Below the pieces are notes generated by a model, which was not told the origin of the DNA, ran no database searches, and saw nothing but the letters and a program-made list of their open reading frames with translations. Below, piece after piece: positions 43,433 to 51,902 of a DNA stretch of 64,000 nt (the stretch's first letter is position 1; each line of letters opens with the position of its first letter). The translations under genes were made by a program, and so were the position numbers. This DNA comes from VRUE01 sp044867645 (GTDB lineage Bacteria > Actinomycetota > Thermoleophilia > Solirubrobacterales > 70-9). The DNA lies in the NCBI GenBank assembly GCA_044867645.1, contig JBIOVI010000041.1, forward strand, positions 62,001 to 126,000. Reading direction: 5' to 3'.

Positions 43433-44823
43433 GATCCCGTGCCTCCCACCGTCATCGAAGCGATCCGCACGTGACCCTGGCCAGTGCCGACCGGTGCTTT
43501 CTGACCAGCCTTTCCGCACATGCCCGTCTTCATCCAGAAGTCGTTTCCGACCGCGTCGATCGCGGCCAGGGCCTCGAGGCAGTTGCCGACCAGAGTCGCC
43601 CCCTGGCACGGCCGGGTCACCCGGCCGGCCTCGATCAGATAACCCTCGTTGACGCCGAAAACGAAGTCGCCCGTCGCCGGATCGACCTGCCCGCCGGCGA
43701 AGGAGACGGCGTAGAAGCCTTTCTCGACCTCGCCGATGATCGCCTCCGGCTCGGCCTCGCCGGGAGCGATGTAGGTGTTGGTCATACGAGGAATCGGCAG
43801 GTGGCGGAAGCTCTCGCGACGGCCGTTGCCGGTCGAGACAACGCGATCGCGCTCGGCGTGCAGGCGGTCATACAAGAAGCCGATCAGTCGCCCGTCCTCG
43901 ATCACGCGCGTCTTCTGGGTCGGCGTTCCCTCGTCGTCGATCGCGTCGCTGCCCCACTCTCCCGGCATCCGCCCATCGTCGTAGGCCGTAAGCAGAGGCC
44001 GAGCGACCGCCTCGCCGAGCTTGCCCGCGTAGACGCTAGCCCCCTTCTCGATGTGATCGGCCTCGAGACCGTGCCCGGTCATCTCGTGAAAGAGGACGCC
44101 GCCGAAGCCGCCGCCGACCACGACGGGCATCGACCCGGTCGGTGCCGGACCGGCATCGAGCAGGGTGAGGGCCTTGCGCGCCGCGCTCGCCGCGATCGAG
44201 GCCGGATCGTCCTCGAGCAGCTCGAAGCCACGGTGCCCGCCGAGCGTCTCGGCGCCGGTCTCGACCCGATCGCCGCGCCGGGCTACCGCCTGAGCGCCGA
44301 TCCGCACCCTGGTGCGGTCATCGCTGGCGAGGAGACCGTCGGAGTTCGCGACCGCCACGTCGCGCCGCGCCTCGGCGTAGGAGGCCATCAGCTGGACGAT
44401 CTCGCCGCTGGACGATCTCGCCCGCTCGTCCAGCTCGCGCAGCAGCTCCGCCTTGCGTGCGGCGGAAACGTCTTCGGGCGGCCGCTCGATCGGCAGCGGG
44501 GTCGTCGTGACGGCGCTCAGTGGCTGGGGCTCCGAGCGCTCGCCGCGCAGCGCCGCCGCCACCTCGTCGGCGGCGCGTTCGAGGTCGGCCGGATCGAGGC
44601 CGTCGACGTGGGCGAAATAAGTAGTGCCGCCGCTCAGCACCCGCACCCCCGCACCCTCTTCGGCGCCCGACTGGACCGACTCGATTCGCGACTCGTCGAT
44701 CGCCAGGGTCATGCCGCCGCGCCGTTCGGCGAACAGCTCGGCGAACTCACCGCCATGGGCGAGGGCACGACCAAGGACGCGCTCGGCGACGCTCGGCGCG
44801 AACAGCTCTCCCGCCTCGCTCAT
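43429..44823 (-). CDS. tldD: TldD metalloprotease
   Basis: A 464-residue TldD with the zinc motif GVLFHEMTGHGLEADHI (HExxxH) near residue 245. Other family marks are AGKLGEAVARPLLTAYDDGR, GTPTQKTRVIEDGRLIGFLY and MTNTYIAPGEAEPEAIIGEV. It works as a heterodimer with the pmbA product, which overlaps it by 4 bp. The targets in this organism are unknown. Coupled genes for a hypothetical protein and a roadblock-like protein lie just upstream. Confidence 0.95.
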   Translation of the reverse strand: MSEAGELFAPSVAERVLGRALAHGGEFAELFAERRGGMTLAIDESRIESVQSGAEEGAGVRVLSGGTTYFAHVDGLDPADLERAADEVAAALRGERSEPQPLSAVTTTPLPIERPPEDVSAARKAELLRELDERARSSSGEIVQLMASYAEARRDVAVANSDGLLASDDRTRVRIGAQAVARRGDRVETGAETLGGHRGFELLEDDPASIAASAARKALTLLDAGPAPTGSMPVVVGGGFGGVLFHEMTGHGLEADHIEKGASVYAGKLGEAVARPLLTAYDDGRMPGEWGSDAIDDEGTPTQKTRVIEDGRLIGFLYDRLHAERDRVVSTGNGRRESFRHLPIPRMTNTYIAPGEAEPEAIIGEVEKGFYAVSFAGGQVDPATGDFVFGVNEGYLIEAGRVTRPCQGATLVGNCLEALAAIDAVGNDFWMKTGMCGKAGQKAPVGTGQGHVRIASMTVGGTGS

Positions 44824-45044
44824 GACCTCGGTCGCTTCCCGGCCACCTCGATGAGCCTTCCGGCGACGACGAACAGCTCGCTGCCGGCGACCGAATCCGC
44901 GGCATGGTCCTCACCGCGACCGCCCGCGTAGTAGAGGCGGGCGAAGGGGCGCCGCGCGGCACGGCGGCGGCGCATGTACGCAGCGGCCTCGTCGGCGTAG
45001 CCGGACACGCGCTCGAGCAGCACCCTGTGCGGCTTAGGCGGCAT
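44820..45044 (-). CDS. Small hypothetical protein coupled to tldD
   Basis: A 74-residue basic protein (PPKPHRVLLERVSGYADEAA, YMRRRRAARRPFARLYYAGG, AGSELFVVAGRLIEVAGKRP). It overlaps tldD by 4 bp and the upstream roadblock-like gene by 11 bp (start ATG 45044), so it is likely translated. No known family is recognised. Position suggests a TldD/PmbA-related role, which is not testable from sequence alone. Confidence 0.65.
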   Translation of the reverse strand: MPPKPHRVLLERVSGYADEAAAYMRRRRAARRPFARLYYAGGRGEDHAADSVAGSELFVVAGRLIEVAGKRPRS

Positions 45045-45429
45045 CGGGCCTCTCTCCCGCCCGTCCATTGCCGCCGCCGGCCAGGTCTCGCAGCAGCGAG
45101 CGCATGTCGAAGAAGGTGAGCGAGGCGAGGGCGAGCCGCTCGGTCACCGCGATCGCCGTCAGGCCGGCGTGGCGGATCGCGAAGACCTCGCCCTGCTCGG
45201 TGCCGATGTGAATCTGCTCGACCGGCTCACCCCCGGCTCCGTCGGCGACCTCGAACAGCGTCTCGGCATCCTCCCGCCAGCGATCGGGCTGGCCGCTGGC
45301 GGCCAAGACGGCGCCATCCGAGCCGAGGATCGCGGCGCCGCGAAGATCCGGCGACATCTCAGTCAGATAGGCCAGGGCGCCCTCGGCGGAATCGCCGGAA
45401 ACAGCCCCCGTCGCGGCATCGTCGGGCAT
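45034..45429 (-). CDS. Roadblock/LC7-like protein
   Basis: A 131-residue protein with a roadblock-type alpha/beta pattern: ALAYLTEMSPDLRGAAILGS, GAVLAAS, GEVFAIRHAGLTAIAVTERL and SLTFFDMRSLLRDL. Such proteins regulate small GTPases or sense state in bacteria. No MglA-like GTPase gene is nearby. It is the first gene of the operon leading into the hypothetical protein, tldD and pmbA. The assignment is by fold pattern, so moderate. Confidence 0.6.
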   Translation of the reverse strand: MPDDAATGAVSGDSAEGALAYLTEMSPDLRGAAILGSDGAVLAASGQPDRWREDAETLFEVADGAGGEPVEQIHIGTEQGEVFAIRHAGLTAIAVTERLALASLTFFDMRSLLRDLAGGGNGRAGERPDAA

Positions 45430-45450
45430 CTGCGTGAAAATACCGGCCCA

Positions 45451-45600
45451 GTGTCCCTGGCCCGAGCTTCCTGGATCACCGTCGTCGCGGTCTGCGCGAT
45501 CGCCGCCGTCCTCTTTGCGATCAGCGGCTACACCGGCTACACGATCACCGTGACCGCGGTTGGCCTCGCCGCCGCGGTGAATCTCCTCCCCAGTCCCTAG
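45451..45600 (+). CDS. Small two-helix membrane protein
   Basis: A 49-residue frame from GTG 45451 with two hydrophobic helices (WITVVAVCAIAAVLFAISGY and ITVTAVGLAAAVNLL) joined by a short Gly/Tyr loop. It is divergent from the roadblock-like gene and ends 2 bp before the convergent CDF gene. The hydrophobic pattern supports a real product, but there is no family match I can name. Confidence 0.55.
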   Translation: MSLARASWITVVAVCAIAAVLFAISGYTGYTITVTAVGLAAAVNLLPSP

Positions 45601-45602
45601 CC

Positions 45603-46514
45603 CTAACCGGCACGGAAAGGGCCGCCCCGCTCCCGGCTCGGATCGCGGAGAGAGGTCTCGGGCTCGACGTGAATCAGGACCTCGGCGCGCCGCAGCCCGG
45701 CCTCGATCTCGGCGCGCATCCGATGGGCCAGTTCGTGGGCGCGCTCGAGGCTGGTTCCGGAGCGATACTGGACGTGGAAGTCGATGTAGCGGCGACTGCC
45801 GGCCTTGCGAGCGCGCAGCTTGTGGTAGCCGGCGACCTCCGGGGTGCGGGCGGCGGCGATCGCGGCCTCGATCCTGTCCATCTCGGCGTCCGGCAGCGTT
45901 TCGTCGACCAGGACGCCCGAGGAGCGGCGGATGATCCGCAGCCCCGCCGTGACGATCGCCGCGGCGACGAGCAAGGCGGTGATCGAGTCGAAGGCGACGA
46001 TGCCGGTGATCTCGACGATCGCGAGCCCGACGAGGACCCCAGCCGAGGTGAGCGCATCGGTGCGCAAGTGTGCGGCGTCGCCCTCCAGGGCGGGAGAGTC
46101 ATGTGCCCGGGCTTGACGCGAAAGGACCGTGGAGACGATCAGGTTGGCGAGCACCGAGAAGCCCATCACGGCGATGCCGACGCCCAGCGACTCCACCTCG
46201 GCGCCGACCACGAGCCGATGGGTCGCCTCGTAGACGATGATCCCGGCGCCGATCAGGATCAGCATTCCCTCTATCGCCGCCGCCAGGCTCTCGACCTTCT
46301 CGTGCCCGTAAGGATGCTCGGCGTCAGCGGGCTCATCGGCCTTGCGCACCGAGACGAAAGCGACCACCGAGGCGATCAGGTCGATCAGCGAGTGGACCGC
46401 CTCCGTGACGATCGCGATCGAGCCGGTGATCGCCCCGGCCGCCAGCTTGATCGCGATCAGGAGCGAGTTGGAGGCGATCGAGAGCGCCGCTGCGCCGCTT
46501 TTGGTCCGGATCAT
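45603..46514 (-). CDS. Cation diffusion facilitator (CDF) metal exporter
   Basis: A 303-residue six-helix transporter. Helix II contains EAVHSLIDLIASVVAFVSV (the HxxxD metal site) and helix V contains DAAHLRTDALTSAGVLVGLA (the second HxxxD). A cytoplasmic C-terminal domain has RIEAAIAAARTPEVAGYHKL and a terminal histidine-bearing strand (VLIHVEP). It exports divalent metals, often Zn or Mn, by proton exchange. It overlaps rdgB by 4 bp. The metal cannot be told from sequence. Confidence 0.92.
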   Translation of the reverse strand: MIRTKSGAAALSIASNSLLIAIKLAAGAITGSIAIVTEAVHSLIDLIASVVAFVSVRKADEPADAEHPYGHEKVESLAAAIEGMLILIGAGIIVYEATHRLVVGAEVESLGVGIAVMGFSVLANLIVSTVLSRQARAHDSPALEGDAAHLRTDALTSAGVLVGLAIVEITGIVAFDSITALLVAAAIVTAGLRIIRRSSGVLVDETLPDAEMDRIEAAIAAARTPEVAGYHKLRARKAGSRRYIDFHVQYRSGTSLERAHELAHRMRAEIEAGLRRAEVLIHVEPETSLRDPSRERGGPFRAG

Positions 46515-47110
46515 CGACCTGCTGGCGCGGCCCCGCCGGCACTCAGGTGCCGGGAGAGCAGCCGCGCGGCGCCACCGCGGTGGCTGATCTCGTTCTTCTC
46601 TGCCTGGCTCAGCTCCGAGTAGGTGCGTGTGTCGCCAGGCCCGGTCGCCTCGGGGACAAAGGCCGGGTCGTACCCGAATCCCCCCTCACCCCGAGGCTTC
46701 TCGATCAGGTGCCCCTCACAACGGGCCTCGAAGACGTGCTCGCTACCGTCGGCTTCGACCAAGGCCAGGGCGCAGACGTAGTAGGCGCCTCGCTCCCCGC
46801 CGGTGGCGGCCACCTCGCGCAGGAGCTTTTCGAGGTTCTCCTCGTCGCTCGCGCCCTCGCCGCCATAGCGAGCCGAGTGGATGCCGGGGCGCCCGCCCAG
46901 CGCCACTGCGCCGATTCCGGAGTCGTCGGCGATCGCGACCTTCCCGGTTGCCTCGTGCGCGGCCCGTGCCTTGTCGAGGGCGATCGCGGCGAAGCTCTCA
47001 CCCTCCTCGGGGGGCAGCTCCACGCCCTCGGGCAGCGGCTCCAGCTCGACCCCGGGCAGCAGTTCGCGCATCTCGCGCAGCTTGTGCCTGTTGCCGGAGG
47101 CGAAGATCAA
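46511..47110 (-). CDS. rdgB: XTP/dITP diphosphatase (RdgB/HAM1 family)
   Basis: A 199-residue enzyme that hydrolyses non-canonical purine triphosphates such as XTP and ITP. Marks are FASGNRHKLREM at the N-terminus, AIADDSGIGAVALGGRPGIH with the metal-binding Asp pair, SARYGGEG, and GGFGYDPAFVPEA plus AEKNEISHRGGA. The start overlaps the rph stop. The rph-rdgB pairing is common in bacteria and points to a shared transcript with the CDF gene. Confidence 0.95.
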   Translation of the reverse strand: MIFASGNRHKLREMRELLPGVELEPLPEGVELPPEEGESFAAIALDKARAAHEATGKVAIADDSGIGAVALGGRPGIHSARYGGEGASDEENLEKLLREVAATGGERGAYYVCALALVEADGSEHVFEARCEGHLIEKPRGEGGFGYDPAFVPEATGPGDTRTYSELSQAEKNEISHRGGAARLLSRHLSAGGAAPAGR

Positions 47111-47832
47111 GTTCCGGCTACCCGCTCCTGTACCTGGCGCAGCCTGGAGATGCCCATCTCGGCGAGGCCCAGCAGCTCGTCGAGCGAAGCGCGGGAGAGC
47201 GGCGTTCGCTCGGCCGTCGCCTGCACCTCGACCAGACCCCCCTCGCCGGTCATCACCACGTTCGCGTCGACCTCAGCATTGGAGTCCTCGCCGTAGTCGA
47301 GATCGCAAAGCGCCCGCCCGTTGACCATGCCGACGCTGACCGCGGCCACCGACCCCGTCAACGGCATCGTCTCGATCTTCTTCGCATCGAGCAGCTTCTG
47401 CAGGGCGAGGCGCAGGGCGACATAGCCGCCGGTAATCGCGGCGCAGCGGGTGCCGCCGTCGGCTTCCAACACGTCGCAATCGACGTAGACGCTGCGTTCT
47501 CCGAGGGCCTTGAAGTCGACCACGACCCGCAGCGAGCGGCCGATCAGCCGCTGAATCTCGACCCCGCGGCCGTCCTGCTTGCCGCGCGAGACGTCACGGG
47601 CCTTGCGGTCGCCGGTTGAGGCGGGGAGCATCGCGTACTCCGCGGTGACCCAGCCTTTGCCCCGCCCCTGCATCCACTTCGGCACCGTCTCGTTGACCGA
47701 CGCGGTGCAGATGACGCGGGTCTTGCCGATCGAGATCAGAGCCGAGCCGTCGGCGCTAGCGACAAAACCGGGGTCGATATCGACCGGCCGGATGTCGGCC
47801 GGCGCCCGGTCATAGCTGCGCGAGGCTGGCAT
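47107..47832 (-). CDS. rph: Ribonuclease PH
   Basis: A protein of about 241 residues. RNase PH trims tRNA 3' ends phosphorolytically. Signatures are ASRSYDRAPADIRPVDIDPG, STGDRKARDVSRGKQDGRGV, LIGRSLRVVVDFKALGERSV and the catalytic LCDLDYGEDSNAEVDANVVM. ATG 47832 gives the classic N-terminus, and an upstream GTG at 47850 would add six residues. It overlaps rdgB by 4 bp. Confidence 0.95.
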   Translation of the reverse strand: MPASRSYDRAPADIRPVDIDPGFVASADGSALISIGKTRVICTASVNETVPKWMQGRGKGWVTAEYAMLPASTGDRKARDVSRGKQDGRGVEIQRLIGRSLRVVVDFKALGERSVYVDCDVLEADGGTRCAAITGGYVALRLALQKLLDAKKIETMPLTGSVAAVSVGMVNGRALCDLDYGEDSNAEVDANVVMTGEGGLVEVQATAERTPLSRASLDELLGLAEMGISRLRQVQERVAGT

Positions 47833-47881
47833 GGTCGGCGAGTCTGTCACGAGCGGGACCGGTTTGGCGGCGAGACGAGGT

Positions 47882-48295
47882 CTACGACTCCGGGAGCACG
47901 CGCAGGCCGCGCTGCTCGAAGTGCGCGTCGAAGGCGAATGCCTCGCCGCCCCCGTCGCGCTCGATCAACGCGAACGAGGTTGCATCGACGTAGCTCCAGC
48001 GCTTGTCGCGATGCCGCTCGAGGATCTCCCAAGCCTCGTCCTCCACGTCCTGCTCCAGCCGCACCAGCTCGATCGCGGCGCCGGCCCGAAACCGGCGTCC
48101 CCACTCGATTGCCTCCTCACGACCAACCCGTACCAGCAGCGCCGTATAGGTCTCGGCAAAGACGTAGTTCGAGGTAAACAGCGTCGCACCGGCCCCAATC
48201 AGACTCGATAGCGCCTCCCGCGCCCGCCCATGCTCGGCCTCGGATTCGTTGCGCAGCGCCACGAAGGCGCTGGTGTCCACGAACACGGACCTCAT
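47882..48295 (-). CDS. PIN-domain toxin of a VapC-type pair
   Basis: A 137-residue PIN-domain protein: VFVDTSAFVALRNESEAEHG (first Asp), NYVFAETYTALLVRVG, and SYVDATSFALIERDGGGEAF with the later Asp cluster. PIN toxins are Mg-dependent RNases that cleave tRNA or rRNA. The start at ATG 48295 overlaps the stop of the upstream RHH-type gene (ATGA), the usual antitoxin-toxin order. The operator palindrome at 48527 supports autoregulation. Confidence 0.85.
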   Translation of the reverse strand: MRSVFVDTSAFVALRNESEAEHGRAREALSSLIGAGATLFTSNYVFAETYTALLVRVGREEAIEWGRRFRAGAAIELVRLEQDVEDEAWEILERHRDKRWSYVDATSFALIERDGGGEAFAFDAHFEQRGLRVLPES

Positions 48296-48528
48296 CAGCC
48301 GTAGAGGTCGCGGTCGAGCGTGGTCACGCTCGTGCCCTCGCGGCCGCGCCCGGGAGATTCGTCGACGAGGAAGCGGAGCAGCGGGTCCGCCGCGGGATCG
48401 GCGAGGCGGCTGCGCTCGGCGTCGATCAGCTCCCTCACCACCGCCGCGATGCTGCTCGACCGGCCAGCCCGCTGGCGCAGCCATCGGTACTGCCCCTCAT
48501 CGAGATATAGCTGAGTTCGATGCTTCAT
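48295..48528 (-). CDS. Ribbon-helix-helix antitoxin of the PIN toxin
   Basis: A 77-residue protein whose N-terminal part has the ribbon-helix-helix layout: one strand HRTQLYLDEGQYRWLRQRAG followed by helices RSSSIAAVVRELIDAERSRL. The C-terminal half is acidic and probably binds the toxin. It is coupled to the PIN toxin. A 17-bp perfect palindrome overlaps its start codon and would be bound by the antitoxin dimer. Confidence 0.78.
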   Translation of the reverse strand: MKHRTQLYLDEGQYRWLRQRAGRSSSIAAVVRELIDAERSRLADPAADPLLRFLVDESPGRGREGTSVTTLDRDLYG

Positions 48529-48543
48529 GCTGTAATACAGCAT
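48527..48543. promoter_or_regulatory. 17-bp perfect palindrome at the antitoxin start, probable autoregulatory operator
   Basis: ATGCTGTAATACAGCAT (48527-48543) is a perfect palindrome around a single central base. It begins at the second base of the antitoxin ATG and extends upstream, so the antitoxin complex binding here would block the ribosome binding site region or promoter. It is AT-richer than its surroundings. Confidence 0.7.
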
Positions 48544-48656
48544 AAGGCCGGGATCGGTCGTAAAGGCAGACCCACCGCCCCGCGACCTCCCTGGCGGCGG
48601 CAGAGGCATGGACGCAAGCGGGGCGGCCCGCAATGCGAGCCGCCCCTCCTCCAAGC

Positions 48657-48905
48657 TCATTTGAACGCCACCTTGTCGACTGCCTCCTTGATCTTGTCGA
48701 CGATCACCCCGGCGAGCTCGGTGCCTTGTTTGCCGTTGAAGCCCTTCATCGCGGCGACCATCCCGACCATCAGCAATGAGACGAGCAGGATCAGGCCGAC
48801 GTACTCGACCGTGCCCTGCCCCCGCTCGCTTCCGGCAAGGGAGCGAATCGCCCGCACCCGCCTCTCGATCGCGGCATGCGCGAATCCCATCAGCATGTAG
48901 ATCAT
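48657..48905 (-). CDS. Flp/Fap-type pilin
   Basis: An 82-residue protein with a short basic leader (ERRVRAIRSLAGSERG), a cleavage site before QGTVEYVGLILLVSLLMVGM, and a mature part of about 50 residues. The GTVEY start of the hydrophobic helix is diagnostic of Flp-family class IVb pilins, processed by a prepilin peptidase. No tad assembly genes are in this window, so it is either an orphan pilin or served by a locus elsewhere. Confidence 0.85.
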   Translation of the reverse strand: MIYMLMGFAHAAIERRVRAIRSLAGSERGQGTVEYVGLILLVSLLMVGMVAAMKGFNGKQGTELAGVIVDKIKEAVDKVAFK

Positions 48906-49048
48906 CGAAGCCTCCTTTCGGTTTGGCCCGATGCTGGAAGGCTTCGCGTAACCGATCTAGACGCGAATAGGCCAACTCTGCCGCGGAAATGTCAAATCTC
49001 GGAAACGAGCGGGCCGTCCGCGTCTACTGCGGGTACGCTCAGCGCCCG

Positions 49049-50002
49049 ATGCGGGTCCTGGTCGTCACCAATTTCGTCCCTGACGCCTCGGCCCCCCAGC
49101 GGGGTCGCTGGGTCCGCGACCAAGTCGAGGAGATCCGTGGGCTCGGCGTCGACGTGGAGGTATTCAGCTTCCCACCCGGCTCCCGTCACTACATCCCGGC
49201 CACCCTGCGACTGCGCCGGCTGTTGCGCCGCGAGCGCTTCGACCTGGTTCACGTCCACTACGGCCTGACCGCCTGGTGCGGACTGCTTGCTGGCGCCCGC
49301 CCGCTCGTGGTCACCTTCCACGGCACCGACGTCCGCCATCCTGTCGTCGGCCCGCTTTCCCGCCGCCTCGCTCCGCGAGCCGACCTCGTCGCGACGGTCT
49401 CGCGCGCGCTTTTCACATCGGAGGCCGGCAGGCCGGGGCTACCTCGCGTCGCCGGGGCGGCCGTCCTTCCATGTGGAGCGGATCTTGACCGCTTCCGACC
49501 GATTCCCCGTGCCGAGGCGCGACGGCAGCTGGGCCTCGACTCCGAAGGGCGCTACCTGCTCTTCCCCGCCGATCCCGGGCGGCCCGAGAAGCGTGCAGAT
49601 CTGGCCGCCGAGCTGGCAACGGCGGTCGGAGCCGAGTTGCTGACCGGCGGCTCGATCGACCCCGACCAGATGCCGCTCTGGGTCAACGCCGCAAACGCCG
49701 TCCTGGTGACCTCCGACTACGAGGGGTTCGGTCTTGCCTGCGTGGAGGCCCTGGCCTGCGACGTCGCGGTCGTCTCCACCCCCGTCGGAATCGCGCCCTT
49801 CGCGCTGGCCGGGGTGGACGGAGCCTTCTGCGCCCCCTTCGACGCAGCCGCCTGGGGCGAAGCCGTCCGTCCTCACCTGGAGGCGCCGGACCCACGGATC
49901 GAAGGCGCCGTCCGCGCGGCCTCGCTGTCGGCGGCGCGGATGGCGCAGCGCACTGTCGAGGCCTACCGCGGCATCCTCGGCCAGGACCGGCCCTCCACGT
50001 AA
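49049..50002 (+). CDS. GT4-family glycosyltransferase
   Basis: A 317-residue enzyme beginning at ATG 49049 (MRVLVVTNFVPDASAPQRGR). The N-terminal domain has VHVHYGLTAWCGLLA and VTFHGTDVRHPVVGP. The C-terminal domain has the nucleotide-sugar site SDYEGFGLACVEALACDVAV with the ExxGL/E pair. An upstream ATG at 48989 would add 20 residues without a matching domain, so the internal ATG is preferred. The sugar and acceptor are unknown. It is followed by a coiled-coil gene 15 bp away. Confidence 0.9.
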   Translation: MRVLVVTNFVPDASAPQRGRWVRDQVEEIRGLGVDVEVFSFPPGSRHYIPATLRLRRLLRRERFDLVHVHYGLTAWCGLLAGARPLVVTFHGTDVRHPVVGPLSRRLAPRADLVATVSRALFTSEAGRPGLPRVAGAAVLPCGADLDRFRPIPRAEARRQLGLDSEGRYLLFPADPGRPEKRADLAAELATAVGAELLTGGSIDPDQMPLWVNAANAVLVTSDYEGFGLACVEALACDVAVVSTPVGIAPFALAGVDGAFCAPFDAAAWGEAVRPHLEAPDPRIEGAVRAASLSAARMAQRTVEAYRGILGQDRPST

Positions 50003-50017
50003 TAGATTGAACTTCGG

Positions 50018-50458
50018 ATGAGCGAGAAAAGCCCCGACCCCGCCGGCGAGGATCTCGCCGCGCAAACCGAGGCAGCCGAACGGCAGCTGCAAGACGCGGC
50101 CGAGGCCGTCGCCGCCGCCGAAGAGCGCGCCATCGCGGAGATCCAGGCACTCGAAGCCGACCTGGAGAAGGAGCGGCAGCACAGCGCGGAAGAGCTGGAG
50201 AGGATGCGTCGCGAACATGCCGGTGAGCTGGAGCGCGAGCGGGCCGCCAGGGAGGGAGCGATCGCGGCGGCCGAGAAGCGACTCAGCGAGATCGAGGCGC
50301 AAACCGAGGCGGCCGAGCAACGCGTCCAAGAGGCGGAGCGAAGAGCCGCGGCGGCGGAAGGCACAAACGCCGACGTCGAAACCCGTGCCCGGGAAGCGGC
50401 CGCCGCTTGGTTGCGCGGTCAGGTCGAGGCGATCAGGCGAGAGGCGGCCGGGCGATAG
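50018..50458 (+). CDS. Alanine/glutamate-rich coiled-coil protein
   Basis: A 146-residue protein that is almost entirely coiled coil, with charged heptads (AERQLQDAAEAVAAAEERAI, EELERMRREHAGELERERAA). It has no signal peptide or membrane segment and no enzyme motif. The codon pattern is typical of the neighbourhood. It overlaps the nadB start region by 52 bp. Function is unknown; similar proteins serve as scaffolds. Confidence 0.65.
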   Translation: MSEKSPDPAGEDLAAQTEAAERQLQDAAEAVAAAEERAIAEIQALEADLEKERQHSAEELERMRREHAGELERERAAREGAIAAAEKRLSEIEAQTEAAEQRVQEAERRAAAAEGTNADVETRAREAAAAWLRGQVEAIRREAAGR

Positions 50459-51900
50459 CCGCACCGCCCGAGTGCGACGTCGCCGTCATCGGCGGCGGGG
50501 CAGCGGGGCTCTGGACGGCGCTATGCGCGGCCGAGCTCGGCGCCGCGGTCTGCGTGGTCTCTCGCACGCCGCTCTCCCAGAGCGCCAGCTTCTGGGCCCA
50601 GGGCGGCCTCGCCGCGGCCCTCGAGCCGGGCGATTCTCCGGCTCGGCACGCGGCCGACACGATCGCCGCGGGACGGGGACTCTGCCGACCCTCGGCCGTG
50701 CAGGTCCTGGTCGAAGAGGCGCCAGACGCGGTGCGTGAGCTGCGCGAGCGGGGCGTCGCCTTCGACCTCGACCCGGACGGCGAGCTGGCACTGGGGCTCG
50801 AGGGCGGCCACACGCGCCGTCGCATCGTCCACTCCGGCGGCAGCCAAACGGGGCACGAGATCACCTCGAAGCTGGCGGCGATGGTCGCCGCGGAGCCGCG
50901 AATAACCGTGCGCGAGAAAACCTCGGCCGTCGCACTGTGGAGCGACGGAGAACGCTGCCATGGCTTGCTGACCGAGGCCGGCCCGATCGCCGCTGCGGCA
51001 ACCGTGGTCGCCACGGGCGGCGCCGCCGCGCTCTGGCAGCGCACCACCAATCCCTGGGGCGCGATCGGCGCTGGGCCGACGATCGCGGCCGCAGCGGCCG
51101 CCGAGCTGGCGGACCTCGAGTTCTGTCAGTTTCATCCGACCGCCCTGTTCCTGCCAGACAGTCGCTTCGACGGCCTGCTGATCACCGAGGCGGTGCGCGG
51201 CGAGGGGGCCACACTGCTCGACGCCTCCGGCCGGCGCTTCACCGACGAGCTCGCGCCCCGCGATGCGGTCACCGCGGCGATCCTCGACCGGATCGAGGCC
51301 GATGGCGGCAGCGACGTGCGGCTCGACCTGCGAGACCTCGACCCAAGTCGCTTCCCCAACGTCTTCGAGTCGCTTGCCGAGGCCGGACTTGACCCGACCG
51401 CCGAAGCCGTCCCGGTCTCCCCAGCTGCCCACTACACGATGGGTGGAATCGCCGTCGACCTCGACGGCCGCTCCTCGTTGTCAGGGCTCTACGCCGTCGG
51501 CGAGGCCTCCTGCACCGGTCTGCACGGTGCCAATCGGCTCGCCTCCAACTCGCTCAGCGAGTGCTTCGTCTTCGGCAGCCGAGCCGCCCGCGCCGCGATC
51601 GAAGAGGAAGCGGCCAACCGGCCGCCGCAGCTGCCCGTTTGGCGCTTCGAGCCGCCGACGGAGGCGACCCGCGCCGCTGTCTGGCGCCTCGCCGGTCCGC
51701 AGCGGCGACCCAAGCAGCTGAGCGAGCTGCGGGGCGACCCCTATCCGCTCGCCGCGGCGATCGCGACCAGCGCCCTGGAGCGGAGCGAGTCGCGCGGCGG
51801 CCACCTGCGCGTCGATTGTCCCGGCATCGACCCCGAGCTCGACGGCATTCACATCGTGCTCGATCGCGATGGCGAGACCCGCCGCGAGGAATGGCGCTGA
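50407..51900 (+). CDS. nadB: L-aspartate oxidase
   Basis: A protein of up to 497 residues. It oxidises aspartate to iminoaspartate for NAD synthesis. The FAD-binding fold is CDVAVIGGGAAGLWTALCAA (about residues 23-42). Family marks are SFWAQGGLAAAL, the active-site Arg/His region HTRRRIVHSGGSQTGHEI, FCQFHPTAL, and the FAD-contact GEASCTGLHGANRLASNSLS. TTG 50407 is the only plausible upstream start. nadA and nadC are not in the window. A run of inverted repeats follows its stop. Confidence 0.92.
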   Translation: MVARSGRGDQARGGRAIAAPPECDVAVIGGGAAGLWTALCAAELGAAVCVVSRTPLSQSASFWAQGGLAAALEPGDSPARHAADTIAAGRGLCRPSAVQVLVEEAPDAVRELRERGVAFDLDPDGELALGLEGGHTRRRIVHSGGSQTGHEITSKLAAMVAAEPRITVREKTSAVALWSDGERCHGLLTEAGPIAAAATVVATGGAAALWQRTTNPWGAIGAGPTIAAAAAAELADLEFCQFHPTALFLPDSRFDGLLITEAVRGEGATLLDASGRRFTDELAPRDAVTAAILDRIEADGGSDVRLDLRDLDPSRFPNVFESLAEAGLDPTAEAVPVSPAAHYTMGGIAVDLDGRSSLSGLYAVGEASCTGLHGANRLASNSLSECFVFGSRAARAAIEEEAANRPPQLPVWRFEPPTEATRAAVWRLAGPQRRPKQLSELRGDPYPLAAAIATSALERSESRGGHLRVDCPGIDPELDGIHIVLDRDGETRREEWR

Positions 51901-51902
51901 CG

